From: CAVPCZ01 sp963779225
Lineage (GTDB): Bacteria; Bacteroidota; Ignavibacteria; UBA10030; UBA6906
DNA: 64,000 nt
Direction of reading: 5' to 3'
NCBI GenBank assembly: GCA_963779225.1
Contig: CAVZWW010000002.1
Coordinates: 389,378-453,377 of the forward strand
Made by a program: the position numbers and the translations under genes. The notes under the pieces are model-generated. The model worked only from the letters and a program-made list of their open reading frames with translations. It made no database searches and was not told the origin of the DNA. This document shows positions 29,220 to 40,171 of the stretch, piece after piece; within the stretch, counting starts at the first letter, position 1; the number at the start of each line of letters is the position of its first letter.

Positions 29220-30527
29220 ATGAAGTCGAACCCACTCTTTACCCGGCGTGAAATGCTCGGAATAACCGGTATGGCCGGTTTGGCAGCTTTGACCGACATC
29301 GCAGCCGGTGCTGTTCCGCAGACTGCGGAAAAACGACCTCGTATCGCCTGTCTCGTCACCTTTTGGGGTGCTCCGGGATCACATGCGGACTGGATCATAA
29401 CCAAGCTGATGGACGGTTATTGGTGGCAGGGCGCCCACACTCCTTCGCGGGTGGACGTTGTGTCCGTTTACATCCATCAGTTTGACACAAGCGAACTGGG
29501 TCAGAAAGTATGCAAATCGAAAAACATTCCGATCTATAAGACAGTGGGAGAGGCTGTCACACTTGGGGGGAAGGAACTTGCGGTGGATGGTGTTGTCATT
29601 GTCGGAGAACACGGGAATTATCCAACCGATCTCAAGGGGCACTGGCTCCTGCCGCGCTGGTGGATGTACCAGCAGGTTATCAGCGTTTTCGAGCAGAGCA
29701 AGCGCTCGGTGCCGGTCTTTAACGACAAGCACCTCTCCTACAATTGGGACGACGCCAAGTGGATGTTTGACAAATCCCGTGAGCTGGGCTTTCCTTTGAA
29801 CGGGGGCTCCTCCATACCGTACTACTTCCGCAAGCCCGAGACAGAACTCCCGGTATCGATACGCCAATAAAGAACTCGATAGTGGTTGGAGGCGCTTCAG
29901 ATGAGGGAGCCATTTTTCATTGTGTCGATGTGCTCCAGTGCCTTTGTTGATCGCCGCAAGGGCGGTGAGACAGGCGTGAAGTCGGTACAGTCTATCCGGG
30001 GACCTGAAACATGGAAGTGGGTCGAACGCAATCCATGGGCGGGCAAACTGCTTGATTCAGTGGCGAAAAGTTTTGACCTGAAGCCGGGAATCTTTCAGGA
30101 GAACGCCCGGGCAAACGTCTGTATCGTGGAGTATAATGATGGAACAAAAGCGGCTGTAATTTCGGGACGGGGTGTGGGCTGGACCTATGCCGGCGAAATT
30201 GAAGGGCAAAAAGAGCCGACGATCATCTCCATGCTTGGCTGGCCCGGCCCTTACTCACAGTACCACGCCTCAAACGCCCAACCGCACTGGATTACCGAGA
30301 TGATGGTGACCAGGAAGGAACCATACAATGCGGAGCGACTGCTTCTGTCTACCGGTATTGTGAACCACTACATGGAATCAAACTGGGAGAACGGCCGTTA
30401 CTCTCCCGTAGGCCGCCGTATCGAGACACCGTTCATGAACATGACCTACCGCTCGACACACGGACCGATGTTTGAAAAAGGTGAGCGTCCGCCTAATGTT
30501 CCATACATACGCGGTTTTGATAAATAG
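29220..30527 (+). CDS. Tat-exported protein of unknown function, two frameshifts
   Basis: About 435 residues. ATG 29220 gives a twin-arginine leader, FTRREMLGITGMAGLAAL; the in-frame ATG 29181 is less likely. The mature part reads RIACLVTFWGAPGSHADWIITKLMDGYW, VVIVGEHGNYPTDLKGHWLLPRWWMYQQVI and VPVFNDKHLSYNWDDAKWMFDKSRELGFPL; frame changes near 29850 and 29930 lead into KSVQSIRGPETWKWVERNPWAGKLLD. Similar proteins, with the EHGxYP string, occur in Planctomycetes and Bacteroidota as far as I recall; the function is unknown. It is followed 10 bases later by an M19 dipeptidase. Higher GC than the preceding toxin-like pair. Confidence 0.6.
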
Positions 30528-30537
30528 ACATAAAAAA

Positions 30538-31812
30538 ATGAAACGCCGAGACGTTATTAAGAGCCTGACACTCCTGCCTATAGCCGGAAGTGTTCTTCCA
30601 GTACAATCCCTGTTATCCGCTCCTGTTACCGGATACAATCTTCCTTTGACTCCTCAGAATAAGCCAATGCCTGATCTGCATCGCGATGCATTTGTGATGG
30701 ACGGACATATCCATGTAATGACCCGCGAGCTGTTGATGAAAACCGATATCGGCCAGCGTTATCCGGATGGGACCGTTGATCTGCCAAGGGCTAAAGAAGG
30801 TGGCGTGGATGCGATGTTCTTCTCGGTTTATACTCCTGAACACTATTATCCCGGAAGGTTCGAGACAAAAAACACATTTCGTGTGGTTAACCTTGCACTT
30901 GGACCAGATCAAAAAGAATAATTCGATGATCGAGCTGGCGCTCACAGCCTCTGATATAGAACGCATCAATAAGAAAGGCAAAATGGCGGCTTTTCTTGAT
31001 CTGGAAGGCGGTTATGACCTTAACGGCGATATAAACCTGCTCCGTGCTCTTTATCGCTTAGGAGTAAGATCATTGCAGCTTCCCGCACATAATACTTCCA
31101 CTGCTTTTATTGACGCCTGCAGTGATACTAGCTATTGGGGTGGCATTAACGATCTCGGAAAAAAGATCATCGCCGAAATGAATAGTCTTGGAATGGTCAT
31201 TAACATTGCCCATGCATCTGATGACGCCATCCTGCAAACCGTCGAGGCAAGTAAACATCCTGTAATCTACAGTCATGGAGGGTTTTACAACATCGTAAAT
31301 CATCCCCGTTGTATTACCGACGAAGCGGCAAAAGCTGTCGCATCAAAAGGTGGTGTGATTGGCATTCAATTCGGAAGCCTCTTTAACAATCCAAAATACT
31401 AGGCATGGCAGAAATCACATGCTTCTGCTAAAGAGACAGTTACCAAATAGGGACCACACAGCGCTCCTATGAACCGCGATCTAACATGCAGACAATTGAA
31501 GACGTAGACAAGCAACTGGCGCTGGAGGTTCCGCTAAATTTCAGAGGAACCATCCCTGACGAGTACTGGATGCATGTAGATCAGCTGGCTAAAGTGATCG
31601 ACTATGGCGTAAAATTAGTTGGCGAGGACCACATTGCTCTGGGTTCCGATTTTGATGGCGGTCCTGAACTGCCGCGCGAAATTAAAGATATCAGTGATTA
31701 TCCGCAGATGACAATTGCGATGCAAAAGCTGGGTTACAGCGATCAGCGAATCAAAAAGATCCTTGGCTTAAACTGGCTCCGTGTGATTCGGCAGGTAACT
31801 GAGGGGAAATGA
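30538..31812 (+). CDS. membrane dipeptidase (peptidase M19 family), two frameshifts
   Basis: About 420 residues starting at ATG 30538 with an export leader (MKRRDVIKSLTLLPIAGSVL). M19 zinc-site strings: DGHIHVM (first ligand pair; relatives have HxD), AAFLDLEGGYDLNG (bridging Glu), VINIAHAS and PVIYSHGGFYNIVNHPR (His ligands), and HIALGSDFDGG (Asp). Frames change near 30905 and 31400. M19 enzymes hydrolyse dipeptides, often with D-residues. It probably forms an operon with the upstream Tat protein, from which it is separated by 10 bases. Confidence 0.85.
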
Positions 31813-31895
31813 GGGGGGAATTTAGGTTCCCTGGCCACTATACGCCAGGAAAAATTGACCCTGGTAAACAGAATTGCAAGTATCCTTTTATCGAA

Positions 31896-33847
31896 TTATT
31901 TTTCATCACCCGTCTCATTCTTCAGCAAGCCGGTCAGGCCAAGAAATGTATTTTTGATTTTTACAGGTGGAACATTTCCACTTTTTCCTTTACAGGCTTC
32001 ATAGCAAGGGGCCGGACAGTCGAGACAGTTAATATCATCTGATTTCTTTATTTCCTGTCTCTGAGAATAGAGTATGCTCCCTGGTAGTTTCCTACCTCGA
32101 TCCTCCTTAGGATGCCGCGGATATCGTACTCAGCCGGGCAAACAGTCAGACATGGAGCATCTTCGCACCACTGGCAAAGACTTGCATCGTCATGCAGATT
32201 TGAGATACTTCTCATTTTCCAGAGCATTGGATCTGATATGGGATGAAGCATTTTATCTGCGGCAAATCAGATGCCCGATACTCTTTGACATAATCTTTCA
32301 TCCCCTTACGCCATATATACTCTTCTTTACCCAGACCGCCTTAATACCATATTGGCGGCAGATATTCCGGAAATTGTAACGGACGGACTACCGGTACCCA
32401 TAACGGTTGATTCCCCGCACATAAAAAGGTTCTCCCATTTTGTTCTCGCATGTGGTCTCTTTAGCAGCTCCTGTCCCATACAGTGTTTGGGGCCAGTAAC
32501 CGATCCTCCCGGTTTCATAGTATAACGTTCAATTGTTGTTGGCGTTGCAAGGGTATTATAGCGTAAGGCTTTACGAAAACCAGGCAAGTGCTTTTCCAGT
32601 GTAGTCAGAATACGTTCCGTCTCTTCCTTTTTAGCTCTTTCATAAGATGAGCTTCTGTAATCAGGTTCCTGAGGAGTAGGCCATTCTCTGAAAGAGGGGC
32701 CTATTGCCATTACAGTATGGGTGCCCGGAGGACAAATTGAAGGATCAGCCAGGGAAAGGATATAGAGGGTAATCTCTTTTTCATCAATGGCTTCAGGATT
32801 GTCTGCCAGCATCATGATGGGTTGGGTTCCCTCCGGGATTACACTCTCATCCACCAGGCAATGCAGTACTATGCTGGGATATGTTGGAATAATGTTTTTT
32901 GCCCATTCTCTGGTTTCATGGTCAGAGTTCTCTTCAGGGATTAGTTTCCCGTATAGATCCCAAACCGTTCCAGCGTATACAATAGCGTCGGTTTCATATT
33001 TTACCTCACCCTTTGGAGTGTCAGCCAGCAAACCGCACACTCTTTCACCATCAAACAGTATCTGTTTTACATTGTGATGGTAAAGCATGCTTCCTCCGAA
33101 TTTTTCAATTGCTTTTTCCAGTTTCCCCGGAAGTTGCTGTGAAGAACCCAAAGGATAATAAACCCCGCCAAAATGATTATCCATAAACATCGTTGCTGCC
33201 ATAATAGCCGGTGTTTCATCAACCAGGGTATAGCAGTATGTTGAGGTCAGCTTATTAAGGTACTTGATTACCCGTTCAGATTTAATATAAGGACGAACAA
33301 TATCCCCCGCGCTTTTTTTCAATAATCCTATCATTTTTATCTGGTTAACCGGATTTTTGAGAAAAAACTTTAAGGCTGTTTTTGGAGGTATCTCAGTGGG
33401 AGCAACACAAATTGGCTCTGCGACTAACACCTTATGATATAAACGACCAATGTAGCTGTAAAAGGATTTCAGCTGAGCCATTTCATCCTCATCGAATAGT
33501 TGCTCAAGTTCTTTGAAATATGAGTCCATATCAGAATGAAAATGAATGGGGGTGCCGTCATATTTCAGGCAATAGAGCATTTCATGCTTAATTACCTCAA
33601 TCTCTTCTTCAAGTTCACTCATAATATAACGATGGGGATTGGAACCCTGGCTGCCAAAGCCATAGAGCATTGCAGTTCCCTGGTCAAAGGTCACACCGTT
33701 TCTGCGAAAAGCCCCACAGGAACCTCCTGGCTGATAATGCTGCTCCAGCAGTTTAACTTTTAATCCACTCTTTGCCAGAAGAGCTGCGCTTGTCAACCCG
33801 CTGATTCCGGCGCCAATAACAATAACATCTGATCGGGAAACATTCAT
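31896..33847 (-). CDS. phytoene-desaturase-like FAD oxidoreductase with C-terminal double-cysteine Fe-S region, frameshifted
   Basis: About 650 residues. From ATG 33847 the first 506 residues are a CrtI/retinol-saturase-like flavoprotein: VIVIGAGISGLTSAALLAKSG (FAD-binding GxGxxG) and the C-terminal FAD contact LFMCGESTVMGTGSPSVTISG. The first frame stops at 32327, but other frames continue LGKEEYIWRKGMKDYVKEYR, then SLCQWCEDAPCLTVCPAEYDIRGILRRIEVGNYQGAYSIL and DINCLDCPAPCYEACKGK, ending at 31896. The first cysteine set matches the Fer4_20 domain of GltD/dihydropyrimidine-dehydrogenase-type enzymes; the second is another C-x2-C-x3-C-x3-C group. Two Fe-S clusters feeding a desaturase/reductase-like flavin would suggest a reductive, ferredoxin-like role. 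The substrate is unknown. Confidence 0.8.
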
Positions 33848-33908
33848 TTTATTTTAAAGTATAGCTCTTTAAAACTATAAATAATTATTCTCTTTTTACT
33901 TTGCTCAC

Positions 33909-34125
33909 TGGAAAAGCCGGTAACCTTGACCATTTGAAGCCGGATAGGATTGATTACCCTATTCCGGAGTTAATTCCTTGATAAATTGCAAAAGCCGGAC
34001 GGCTTGACCACATTTAGCCAGTCAGAAGGCCTTAATTGTATTTATCTATGTATCAAATTTTTAACGCTGACTTTCGGTGGTCATTTTTCTCCGGCGGATT
34101 GTGGTCAGGGGCACCGGCTTTTCCA
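33909..34125. repeat. 217-bp element with 24-bp inverted ends (MITE-like)
   Basis: The left end TGGAAAAGCCGGTAACC... (33909-33932) and right end (34102-34125) are inverted copies, 13 bases perfect at the tips. The inner right part (GCCGGACGGCTTGACCACAT at 33988 and onward) recurs at 45345. No ORF. It lies between the oxidoreductase and the FISUMP gene at the left edge of the accessory island. Confidence 0.65.
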
Positions 34126-34393
34126 TAAAGAGTGATCCATTTGGGTCGAGAATTGAGTGGCTGGAATTTTGTTTGACCTATATTAATCATATGTTCATAC
34201 AGTAAATTATGTGTTTGATACAATCATAATCTCTTTTATTGACTAATGAGTTAATTATTAGTATCTTTAATACAGATAGTAATTTAAAATCTCCTATTGC
34301 CATGGGTCAGGCAGAAAGAAGCTTTGAACATGAGTTACATGACAGTAAGAGGACAGGTATTATTTTCACTCTACTAATTTAGGTTTTGACTAT

Positions 34394-34431
34394 TCCATCC
34401 ATTCGGTAACCCGGGTGGGTGGATTTTTTTT
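34394..34431 (+). terminator. terminator-like hairpin upstream of the FISUMP gene
   Basis: TCCATCCATTCGG pairs with CCGGGTGGGTGGA (with some wobble) and is followed by eight T. The preceding CTACTAATTTAGGTTTTGAC is shared exactly with the hairpin at 20146. A TAAATTTG -7-like box follows at 34457-34464. The rest of 33848-34507 holds only the inverted-repeat element. Confidence 0.65.
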
Positions 34432-34507
34432 AGATGTATTTTGCTTATACAAATTGTAAATTTGATAATATACATATTTTGAGAAGATAAATCCAAATTC
34501 ATAACTT

Positions 34508-36430
34508 ATGAAAAATGTACTTAGATTTTCAGGATTAATCATATTTATCATTTTATTTCACTCTTGTGAGGATAAACCTGCACCACCAGCAGTGGCAACA
34601 ACAGCAATTACTGCAATTACTGAAACAACCGCTGTCTCAGGAGGAAATATAACAGATGATAAAGGGTCACCAATTACAGGAAGAGGTGTTTGTTGGGGCA
34701 CAGTAACAACCCCGACAACTGCAAATAATAAAACCTCAGATGCAAAAGGAACAGGAAGTTTTGTTAGTAGTTTAAGTGGCCTGCTTCCTGGAACTACTTA
34801 TTATGTAAGATCTTATGCAACAAATATCATTGGAACTTCTTATGGGAATGAAATAAGTTTTAAAACATTAGCCACACCACCTACTTTAACCACCACAGCC
34901 GCATCATTAGTTACACTTTCAGGAGCCACCTTAAATGGAACTGTAAATGCCAATAACCTGAGTACAACAGTAAGTTTTGAGTATGGTACCACTACATCTT
35001 ATGGACAGACAACGGCAGCAACCCCTGCTACAGTAACTGGTACTACTGTAACAAGTGTGAGTGGGGCAATAACAGGGTTGACAGCTAATACACTCTACCA
35101 TTTCAGGGTAAAAGCAGTAAACTCAGGGGGAACAACATATGGCAGTGATATGACTTTTACAACTAGTCAGATATCTACAGCACCTGTTGTCACGACCACC
35201 TCAGCAACATCTATTGTCCAGACAGGAGCCACCTTAAATGGAACTGTAAATGCCAATAACCTGAGTACAACAGTAAGTTTTGAGTATGGTACCACTACAT
35301 CTTATGGACAGACAACGGCAGCAACCCCTGCTACAGTAACTGGTACTACTGTAACAAGTGTGAGTGGGGCAATAACAGGGTTGACAGCTAATACACTCTA
35401 CCATTTCAGGGTAAAAGCAGTAAACTCAGGGGGAACAACATATGGCAGTGATATGACTTTTACAACTAGTCAGATATCTACAGCACCTGTTGTCACGACC
35501 ACCTCAGCAACATCTATTGTCCAGACAGGAGCCACCTTAAATGGAACTGTAAATGCCAATAACCTGAGTACAACAGTAAGTTTTGAGTATGGTACCACTA
35601 CATCTTATGGACAGACAACGGCAGCAACCCCTGCTACAGTAACTGGTACTACTGTAACAAGTGTGAGTGGGGCAATAACAGGGTTGACAGCTAATACACT
35701 CTACCATTTCAGGGTAAAAGCAGTAAACTCAGGGGGAACAACATATGGCAGTGATTTGACTTTTACAACTACCACAGGTACTGGGGCAGGCGGGATTATT
35801 TTTAACCCAAACTTAACTTATGGCTCTGTTTCTGATATTGATGGTAATACTTACAAAACCATACAAATAGGAACCCAGACATGGATGGCTGAAAATCTTA
35901 AAACTACCAAATATAATGATGGAACAAACATCCCTAATGTAACTGATAATGCCGCTTGGACTAGCATGAGTTCCCCTGCCTATTGTTGGTATAAAAATGA
36001 TGCAGCAACATATAAATCCGTTTATGGTGCTCTTTACAACTGGTATGTAGGAGCCTCCACTAATACTAAAAAAGTATGCCCCACAGGCTGGCATGTACCT
36101 GCGGACAATGAATGGACAATTTTAACTAGTTATTTGGGTGGCGAAAGTGTTGCAGGTGAAAAACTTAAAGAATCCGGATTCACTCATTGGCAAGGTATCG
36201 TAAGTGCTACCAACGCAAGTGGTTTTACAGCTCTTCCGGGTGGAGACCGTAACTTCTATGGAAGCTACTACAATCTTCATGTTTATGGTAATTTCTGGAG
36301 TTCTACTGCTAAACCAAATTCGAACAACATAGGATGGCAAATGATGCTTATTTTTGACGTCAGTCCTTCAAACTTAACCTCTGATGCAATGGCATGGGGA
36401 TTTTCTGTTCGTTGCTTAAAAGATAATTAA
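34508..36430 (+). CDS. FISUMP-domain lipoprotein with three exact 101-residue repeats
   Basis: 640 residues, intact, with lipobox LFHSC (Cys20). An N-terminal fibronectin-like module (ITETTAVSGGNITDDKG... TTYYVRSYATN) is followed by three tandem fibronectin-like repeats of 101 residues (GATLNGTVNANNLSTTVSFE...), then a C-terminal FISUMP domain (about 440-640: DIDGNTYKTIQIGTQTWMAENL... VCPTGWHVPADNEWTIL... GFSVRCLKDN). FISUMP domains occur in surface lipoproteins, mostly of unknown function. Exact DNA repeats imply recent expansion or ongoing homogenisation. A 206-bp repeat begins right after the stop. Confidence 0.88.
   Translation: MKNVLRFSGLIIFIILFHSCEDKPAPPAVATTAITAITETTAVSGGNITDDKGSPITGRGVCWGTVTTPTTANNKTSDAKGTGSFVSSLSGLLPGTTYYVRSYATNIIGTSYGNEISFKTLATPPTLTTTAASLVTLSGATLNGTVNANNLSTTVSFEYGTTTSYGQTTAATPATVTGTTVTSVSGAITGLTANTLYHFRVKAVNSGGTTYGSDMTFTTSQISTAPVVTTTSATSIVQTGATLNGTVNANNLSTTVSFEYGTTTSYGQTTAATPATVTGTTVTSVSGAITGLTANTLYHFRVKAVNSGGTTYGSDMTFTTSQISTAPVVTTTSATSIVQTGATLNGTVNANNLSTTVSFEYGTTTSYGQTTAATPATVTGTTVTSVSGAITGLTANTLYHFRVKAVNSGGTTYGSDLTFTTTTGTGAGGIIFNPNLTYGSVSDIDGNTYKTIQIGTQTWMAENLKTTKYNDGTNIPNVTDNAAWTSMSSPAYCWYKNDAATYKSVYGALYNWYVGASTNTKKVCPTGWHVPADNEWTILTSYLGGESVAGEKLKESGFTHWQGIVSATNASGFTALPGGDRNFYGSYYNLHVYGNFWSSTAKPNSNNIGWQMMLIFDVSPSNLTSDAMAWGFSVRCLKDN
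34921..35765 (+). repeat. 303-bp tandem repeats inside the FISUMP gene
   Basis: Units start at 34921, 35224 and 35527 (period 303, in frame). Units 1 and 2 appear identical base for base; unit 3 matches for about 230 bases with one A-to-T change near 35756 before diverging. Assemblers often collapse such repeats, so the true copy number may differ. Confidence 0.95.
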
Positions 36431-36636
36431 CCAGGTCAAAAGGTGTTCGGGTTGCTCTCTTTATGTTGTATGGTTGAATGCATAGGCTGTAGGTATACAA
36501 CATAAATCGCAACCCTCACTATGGATTAATGCTCGCCTGTTGCAGCCAATTTTATTCGGCAAACGTGGGTTTGCAAGAAGCAATATTTTATGACACATCC
36601 CTGCTTCGTAAGACTTCGCAGGGCTAAGCAAGGCCA
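36431..36636. repeat. 206-bp intergenic direct repeat, copy 1
   Basis: It starts at the base after the FISUMP stop. It contains a strong hairpin at 36449-36515: GGGTTGC and TTTATGTTGTAT pair with ATACAACATAAA and GCAACCC with unequal bulges (TCTC versus TC). A second hairpin follows (CCCTGC...GCAGGG, about 36598-36622). Copy 2 at 44938-45143 has the same length and about 95% identity by eye; a partial copy is at 42381-42409. The rest of 36637-36914 shows no gene. Confidence 0.85.
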
Positions 36637-36914
36637 GGCTCTTTCGCGACAGCGAGCCGGAGATTGAATTTGGCTGAGGGTAGATGGGATGGGATTTGTA
36701 AGACAAATGATATATGATCTTTTTAGTGAGGTATTGGATTTTAACCTGAAACACCAATAAGATGAAAGAATAAAATTGTTTATAACCGTGTTAAGGTTTA
36801 AATTTGATTATGGAACAACCTATTCCATTATAAAATAAAGAATTAACATTACCCTAAGGATAATATACCTTTTAAATTTTATTAAAAAATAAATTAAGAA
36901 TTTTCAACCAATAC

Positions 36915-39097
36915 TTGATTGATATGGTTTTTCGAGTTTCTTATTTAGAAAATAAGTTGAAGGTATTATTGCAAAAGGCCTTTATATTTATAATCCTCTT
37001 CCCTTTTTTAGAAAATTCTTCAGCCCAGAAAGTCCTAGAAATAAACTCCATTAAGCAGGCAAACGAACAGATTGAAAATTATATTTATATTTATAAAGAT
37101 ACAACCAATGCCCTCGATATCAGTCAGATATCAGAAATACAAAAACAGAATATTTTTTTACAATTAAATCAGTTTAAAGAAAAAAGAATAACGAAAAACA
37201 CTTATTGGTTGTATTTCTCAATTGAGAATAATTTAGGAAATGATTATCCTGTGGGTTTAAGAGTTCCGCCTTTATTAGATCACATAGTGGATATTTATAT
37301 TTTCAATGACACTATTATTCGTTTCAAAAAAACCGGTTTTTTGTTAGATGGCAATATAAACAATGAAATTATTCCGTTTTCAAATACTATTCAGTTCGAG
37401 AATTCCCAAAAGTCAGAATTCTTCTTAAAAATCAAAAACGTTTATTATGAGTCACCAGGTTTTTCAATACAGTTTGTCGATGTCGGGAAAGCTATAAAAC
37501 AAAATAATTTTTTAATGTCTTTTGACGGTTATGCTTTTGGCATAATGTTTCTAATGATAATGTATGGATTCTTTCTGTTTTTCTTTAAGAAAGACAAACT
37601 CTATCTTTATTACTCTGTTTATATTATCCTATTAGCAGCCTGGTATTTTTTTATAACAGCTTATGGCTATCGGTTATTTCCTGAATTACCCAGGAAAATA
37701 TATCCTTATGGGAATCCTTTTATATTTTTAGGGTTTGTCTTTTATATACAATTTCTTCGATTATTTATTGGTACTTCCCAAATACTGCCCAGATGGGATA
37801 AATATTTGAAAATATTCCAAATTCTTCTAGCGATAGAGAGTATAAGAATTCCTCTTTTTCTCTATTTCTTTTATGCAGTAATACTTAACATGATAATTCA
37901 AAATATATTTGGTGGAATTTTACTTATTTGTTCCTTATTTCTGGTGATAAAATTATTCTTATTAAAAAGCAAACTTACTAATATAGTAGCATTTGGTTCT
38001 TCTTTACTTTTTTTAGGATTGCTTTTAGGTGTCATCCTTAAACTGTCTGTTAACGACAACTCATTTATATCAAATAAGTTAGGAATTCTGGCTGAATTGT
38101 TGGTATTTACATATGGTATAACATTCAGGTATGCCCTTATTGAAGCAGAAAAACAAAAATTCAAGGAACAACTTATCGTTCAACTTAAAGAAAATGCCGA
38201 ATTGCATGAAAAAGTAAACAGGGAATTAGCTGATAAAGTTAAAGAACGAACTCATGAAATTGAAAAGCAAAAGGACCATATTGAAAAGATTAACACAGAT
38301 ATAACAGACAGCATTAACTATGCAAAGTATATTCAATCATCTATTTTACCTAAAGAAGAAAAATTGGAATTATACCTTGGGGAACATTTCGTTTTATATA
38401 AGCCAAAAGATATTGTCAGCGGGGATTTTTACTGGATTTCAAATATTGAGAATAAGACAGTAATTGCTGCTGTTGATTGCACAGGCCACGGAGTACCAGG
38501 TGCCTTTATGAGTATGTTGGGAATAGCATTGCTAGATGAAATAGTCAATAAAGAATATATCACTCATCCGGGAGTTATTCTGCGTCGGTTGAGAAAAGAG
38601 GTTATCCATTCGTTACAGACAAAAAGGTGAAAGAGGGGAGCAAATGGATGGAATGGACATAGCCCTGTGCACTCTCGATCTTGAAAATATGAAGTTGCAG
38701 TTTGCAGGGGCAAATAATCCATTATATCTGCTTCGAAAATCAGAGAAGGAGGAAGTAGGGAGTACTTCGAAGTGAATTAACCGGGGATGACGGTTATATG
38801 AGATCAAAGGAGATCCTGATGCCAATTGGGATTAATGATAGAATGGATAATTTCACATTTCATGAAATAGATATTTTTAAAGGTGATTCATTTTATTTAT
38901 TCACAGATGGTTTCCCGATCAATTTGGTGGTCCGGGAAATAAAAAATTTGGGTATAGACAATTCAGGGAACAATTATTAAAAAATAATTCTAAAGACTGC
39001 CAATGAGAAAATATTGTTGGAAAAGACATTAAATGAATGGATGGGAAATAATAGCCAGGTAGATGATATTTTAGTAATAGGATTTAGAATAAATTGA
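36915..39097 (+). CDS. 7TMR-DISM sensor with SpoIIE phosphatase domain, several frameshifts near the end
   Basis: About 725 residues. The start is 36915 (TTG in the ORF) or the ATG 36924. After a signal segment there is a 7TMR-DISM extracellular sensing domain (about 40-200), then seven transmembrane helices (about 205-415), a coiled coil (FKEQLIVQLKENAELHEKVNRELADKVKERTHEIEKQ) and a SpoIIE phosphatase domain beginning DSINYAKYIQSSILP with SGDFYWIS, DCTGHGVPGAFMSM. After 38629 the domain continues in other frames (MDGMDIALCTLDLEN, GANNPLYLL, GDSFYLFTDGFP, NSQVDDILVIGFRIN) to 39097. It senses an outside ligand and dephosphorylates a partner protein. AT-rich relative to the phosphatase at window start. 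Confidence 0.85.
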
Positions 39098-39425
39098 CTT
39101 GTTCATTATAGGAGTCATTTTTGAACTTTTGAATCAATTAGAATAATTAACAGGGTATATACTTCTAAGAGTCCAACTTCCCAATTCCCCTTCTATCTTA
39201 TATACTTTATAATGCAGTATATCAATTATATACAGTATCACTACAATCCCGATTTAAGGCCATTTCTAGCCCGTTTAAGCCACGATCTCCCCTTCAGTAG
39301 TATCTACCATTGCTGAAACGCAATAATGTCGTAAATATGCTTTAAAACAGCTAATTAGAGGATGTTGCATAATTGCACTATATTCTAACATATTCTATAT
39401 CAACATATTAATATTGCAACAGTAC

Positions 39426-39453
39426 AGCCTGGGACTTTGGGACCGGGCTTTTT
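39426..39453. terminator. hairpin with T tract in the 39.1-39.5 kb gap
   Basis: AGCCTGG (39426) and CCGGGCT (39443) form an imperfect stem followed by five T. The rest of 39098-39483 is AT-rich with no gene visible. Confidence 0.5.
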
Positions 39454-39483
39454 CATTTCTATTTAATCACTAATCAAATCTAT

Positions 39484-39945
39484 ATGAAAACACAACAGTC
39501 AACAATATCTGAAGTTCAGCTTATCTATAAAACTAAGGTCAAAGCTTCAGACAGACCAAAGATTACTTGTAATAGAGATGCTTATAAAATCTTCATGGAT
39601 AACTGGAATCCTGGAAATAATCGAGTTTGTTGAAGAATTCAAGATCTTACTGATGAATCGATCAAATTCAGTACTTGGGATCCTTGAAATATCAAAAGGT
39701 GGAATTTCAGGAACCGTAACAGATGTCCAGGTAATATTCCAGGCAGCTATCAAAGGAAATGCATCTGGATATCATTTGTGCACATAATCATCCATCTGGT
39801 AATATGAATCCCAGTGAATCTGATACAGGCTATACACAAAAGATCAAAGAAGCAGGTAATCTTATGGATATACAGCTACTTGATCATCTGATCATCTACT
39901 ACTGATGACAACTATTACAGTTTTGCTGATAACGGATTAATATAA
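39484..39945 (+). CDS. radC: RadC/JAB-domain protein, frameshifted
   Basis: About 150 residues reconstructed over three frames. ATG 39484 gives MKTQQSTISEVQLIYKTKVK... RDAYKIFMDNWNP; the next frame gives EFVEEFKILLMNRSNSVLGILEISKGGISGTVTDVQVIFQAAI; the last gives the metal site CAHNHPSGNMNPSESD (HxHPSG...D) and IKEAGNLMDIQLLDHLIIY. This is the short JAB-type RadC common on Bacteroidota mobile elements. It is followed 7 bases later by a small two-CxxC protein, a frequent companion on such elements. Confidence 0.8.
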
Positions 39946-39952
39946 GACAGCC

Positions 39953-40136
39953 ATGAAAATTAGATGTATATATTGTGGAGAGTATTTCAATCCTGATGAG
40001 GAAACTCTGGAACTTATGTCAGAGGGATATATTGATAGATAATCAAGTCAATACCTGTGATGATTGTTTTGAAATGTTGAGGAATCCATGCTTTGATGAA
40101 TCAGAAATGATAAGTGATGCTGATCCAGGATTATGA
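39953..40136 (+). CDS. small zinc-binding-type protein, one frameshift
   Basis: About 60 residues: MKIRCIYCGEYFNPDEETLELM, then after a frame change near 40038 NQVNTCDDCFEMLRNPCFDE, ending ISDADPGL at 40136. Two CxxC knuckles (CIYC and CDDC) could bind one zinc. It is too broken to appear as an ORF. It lies 7 bases after radC and is probably co-transcribed. A perfect GCCCAGG/CCTGGGC hairpin follows at 40143-40171. Confidence 0.6.
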
Positions 40137-40142
40137 AGTAAA

Positions 40143-40171
40143 GCCCAGGTACGATATTATTTTGCCTGGGC
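40143..40171. terminator. hairpin after the radC pair
   Basis: Seven-base perfect arms GCCCAGG and CCTGGGC with a 15-base loop, without a strong T tract. I see no gene in the remaining 40172-40522. Confidence 0.45.

Noticed and set aside
31809..32042. 77-codon plus-strand ORF after the dipeptidase
   Set aside because: Its antisense encodes the cysteine-rich end of the oxidoreductase.
33848..34507. A possible prophage or IS edge
   Set aside because: No transposase, integrase or phage gene is visible; only a short inverted-repeat element.
34921..35765. Possible CRISPR-like or intergenic repeat
   Set aside because: The repeats are in frame inside a coding gene and encode fibronectin-like modules.
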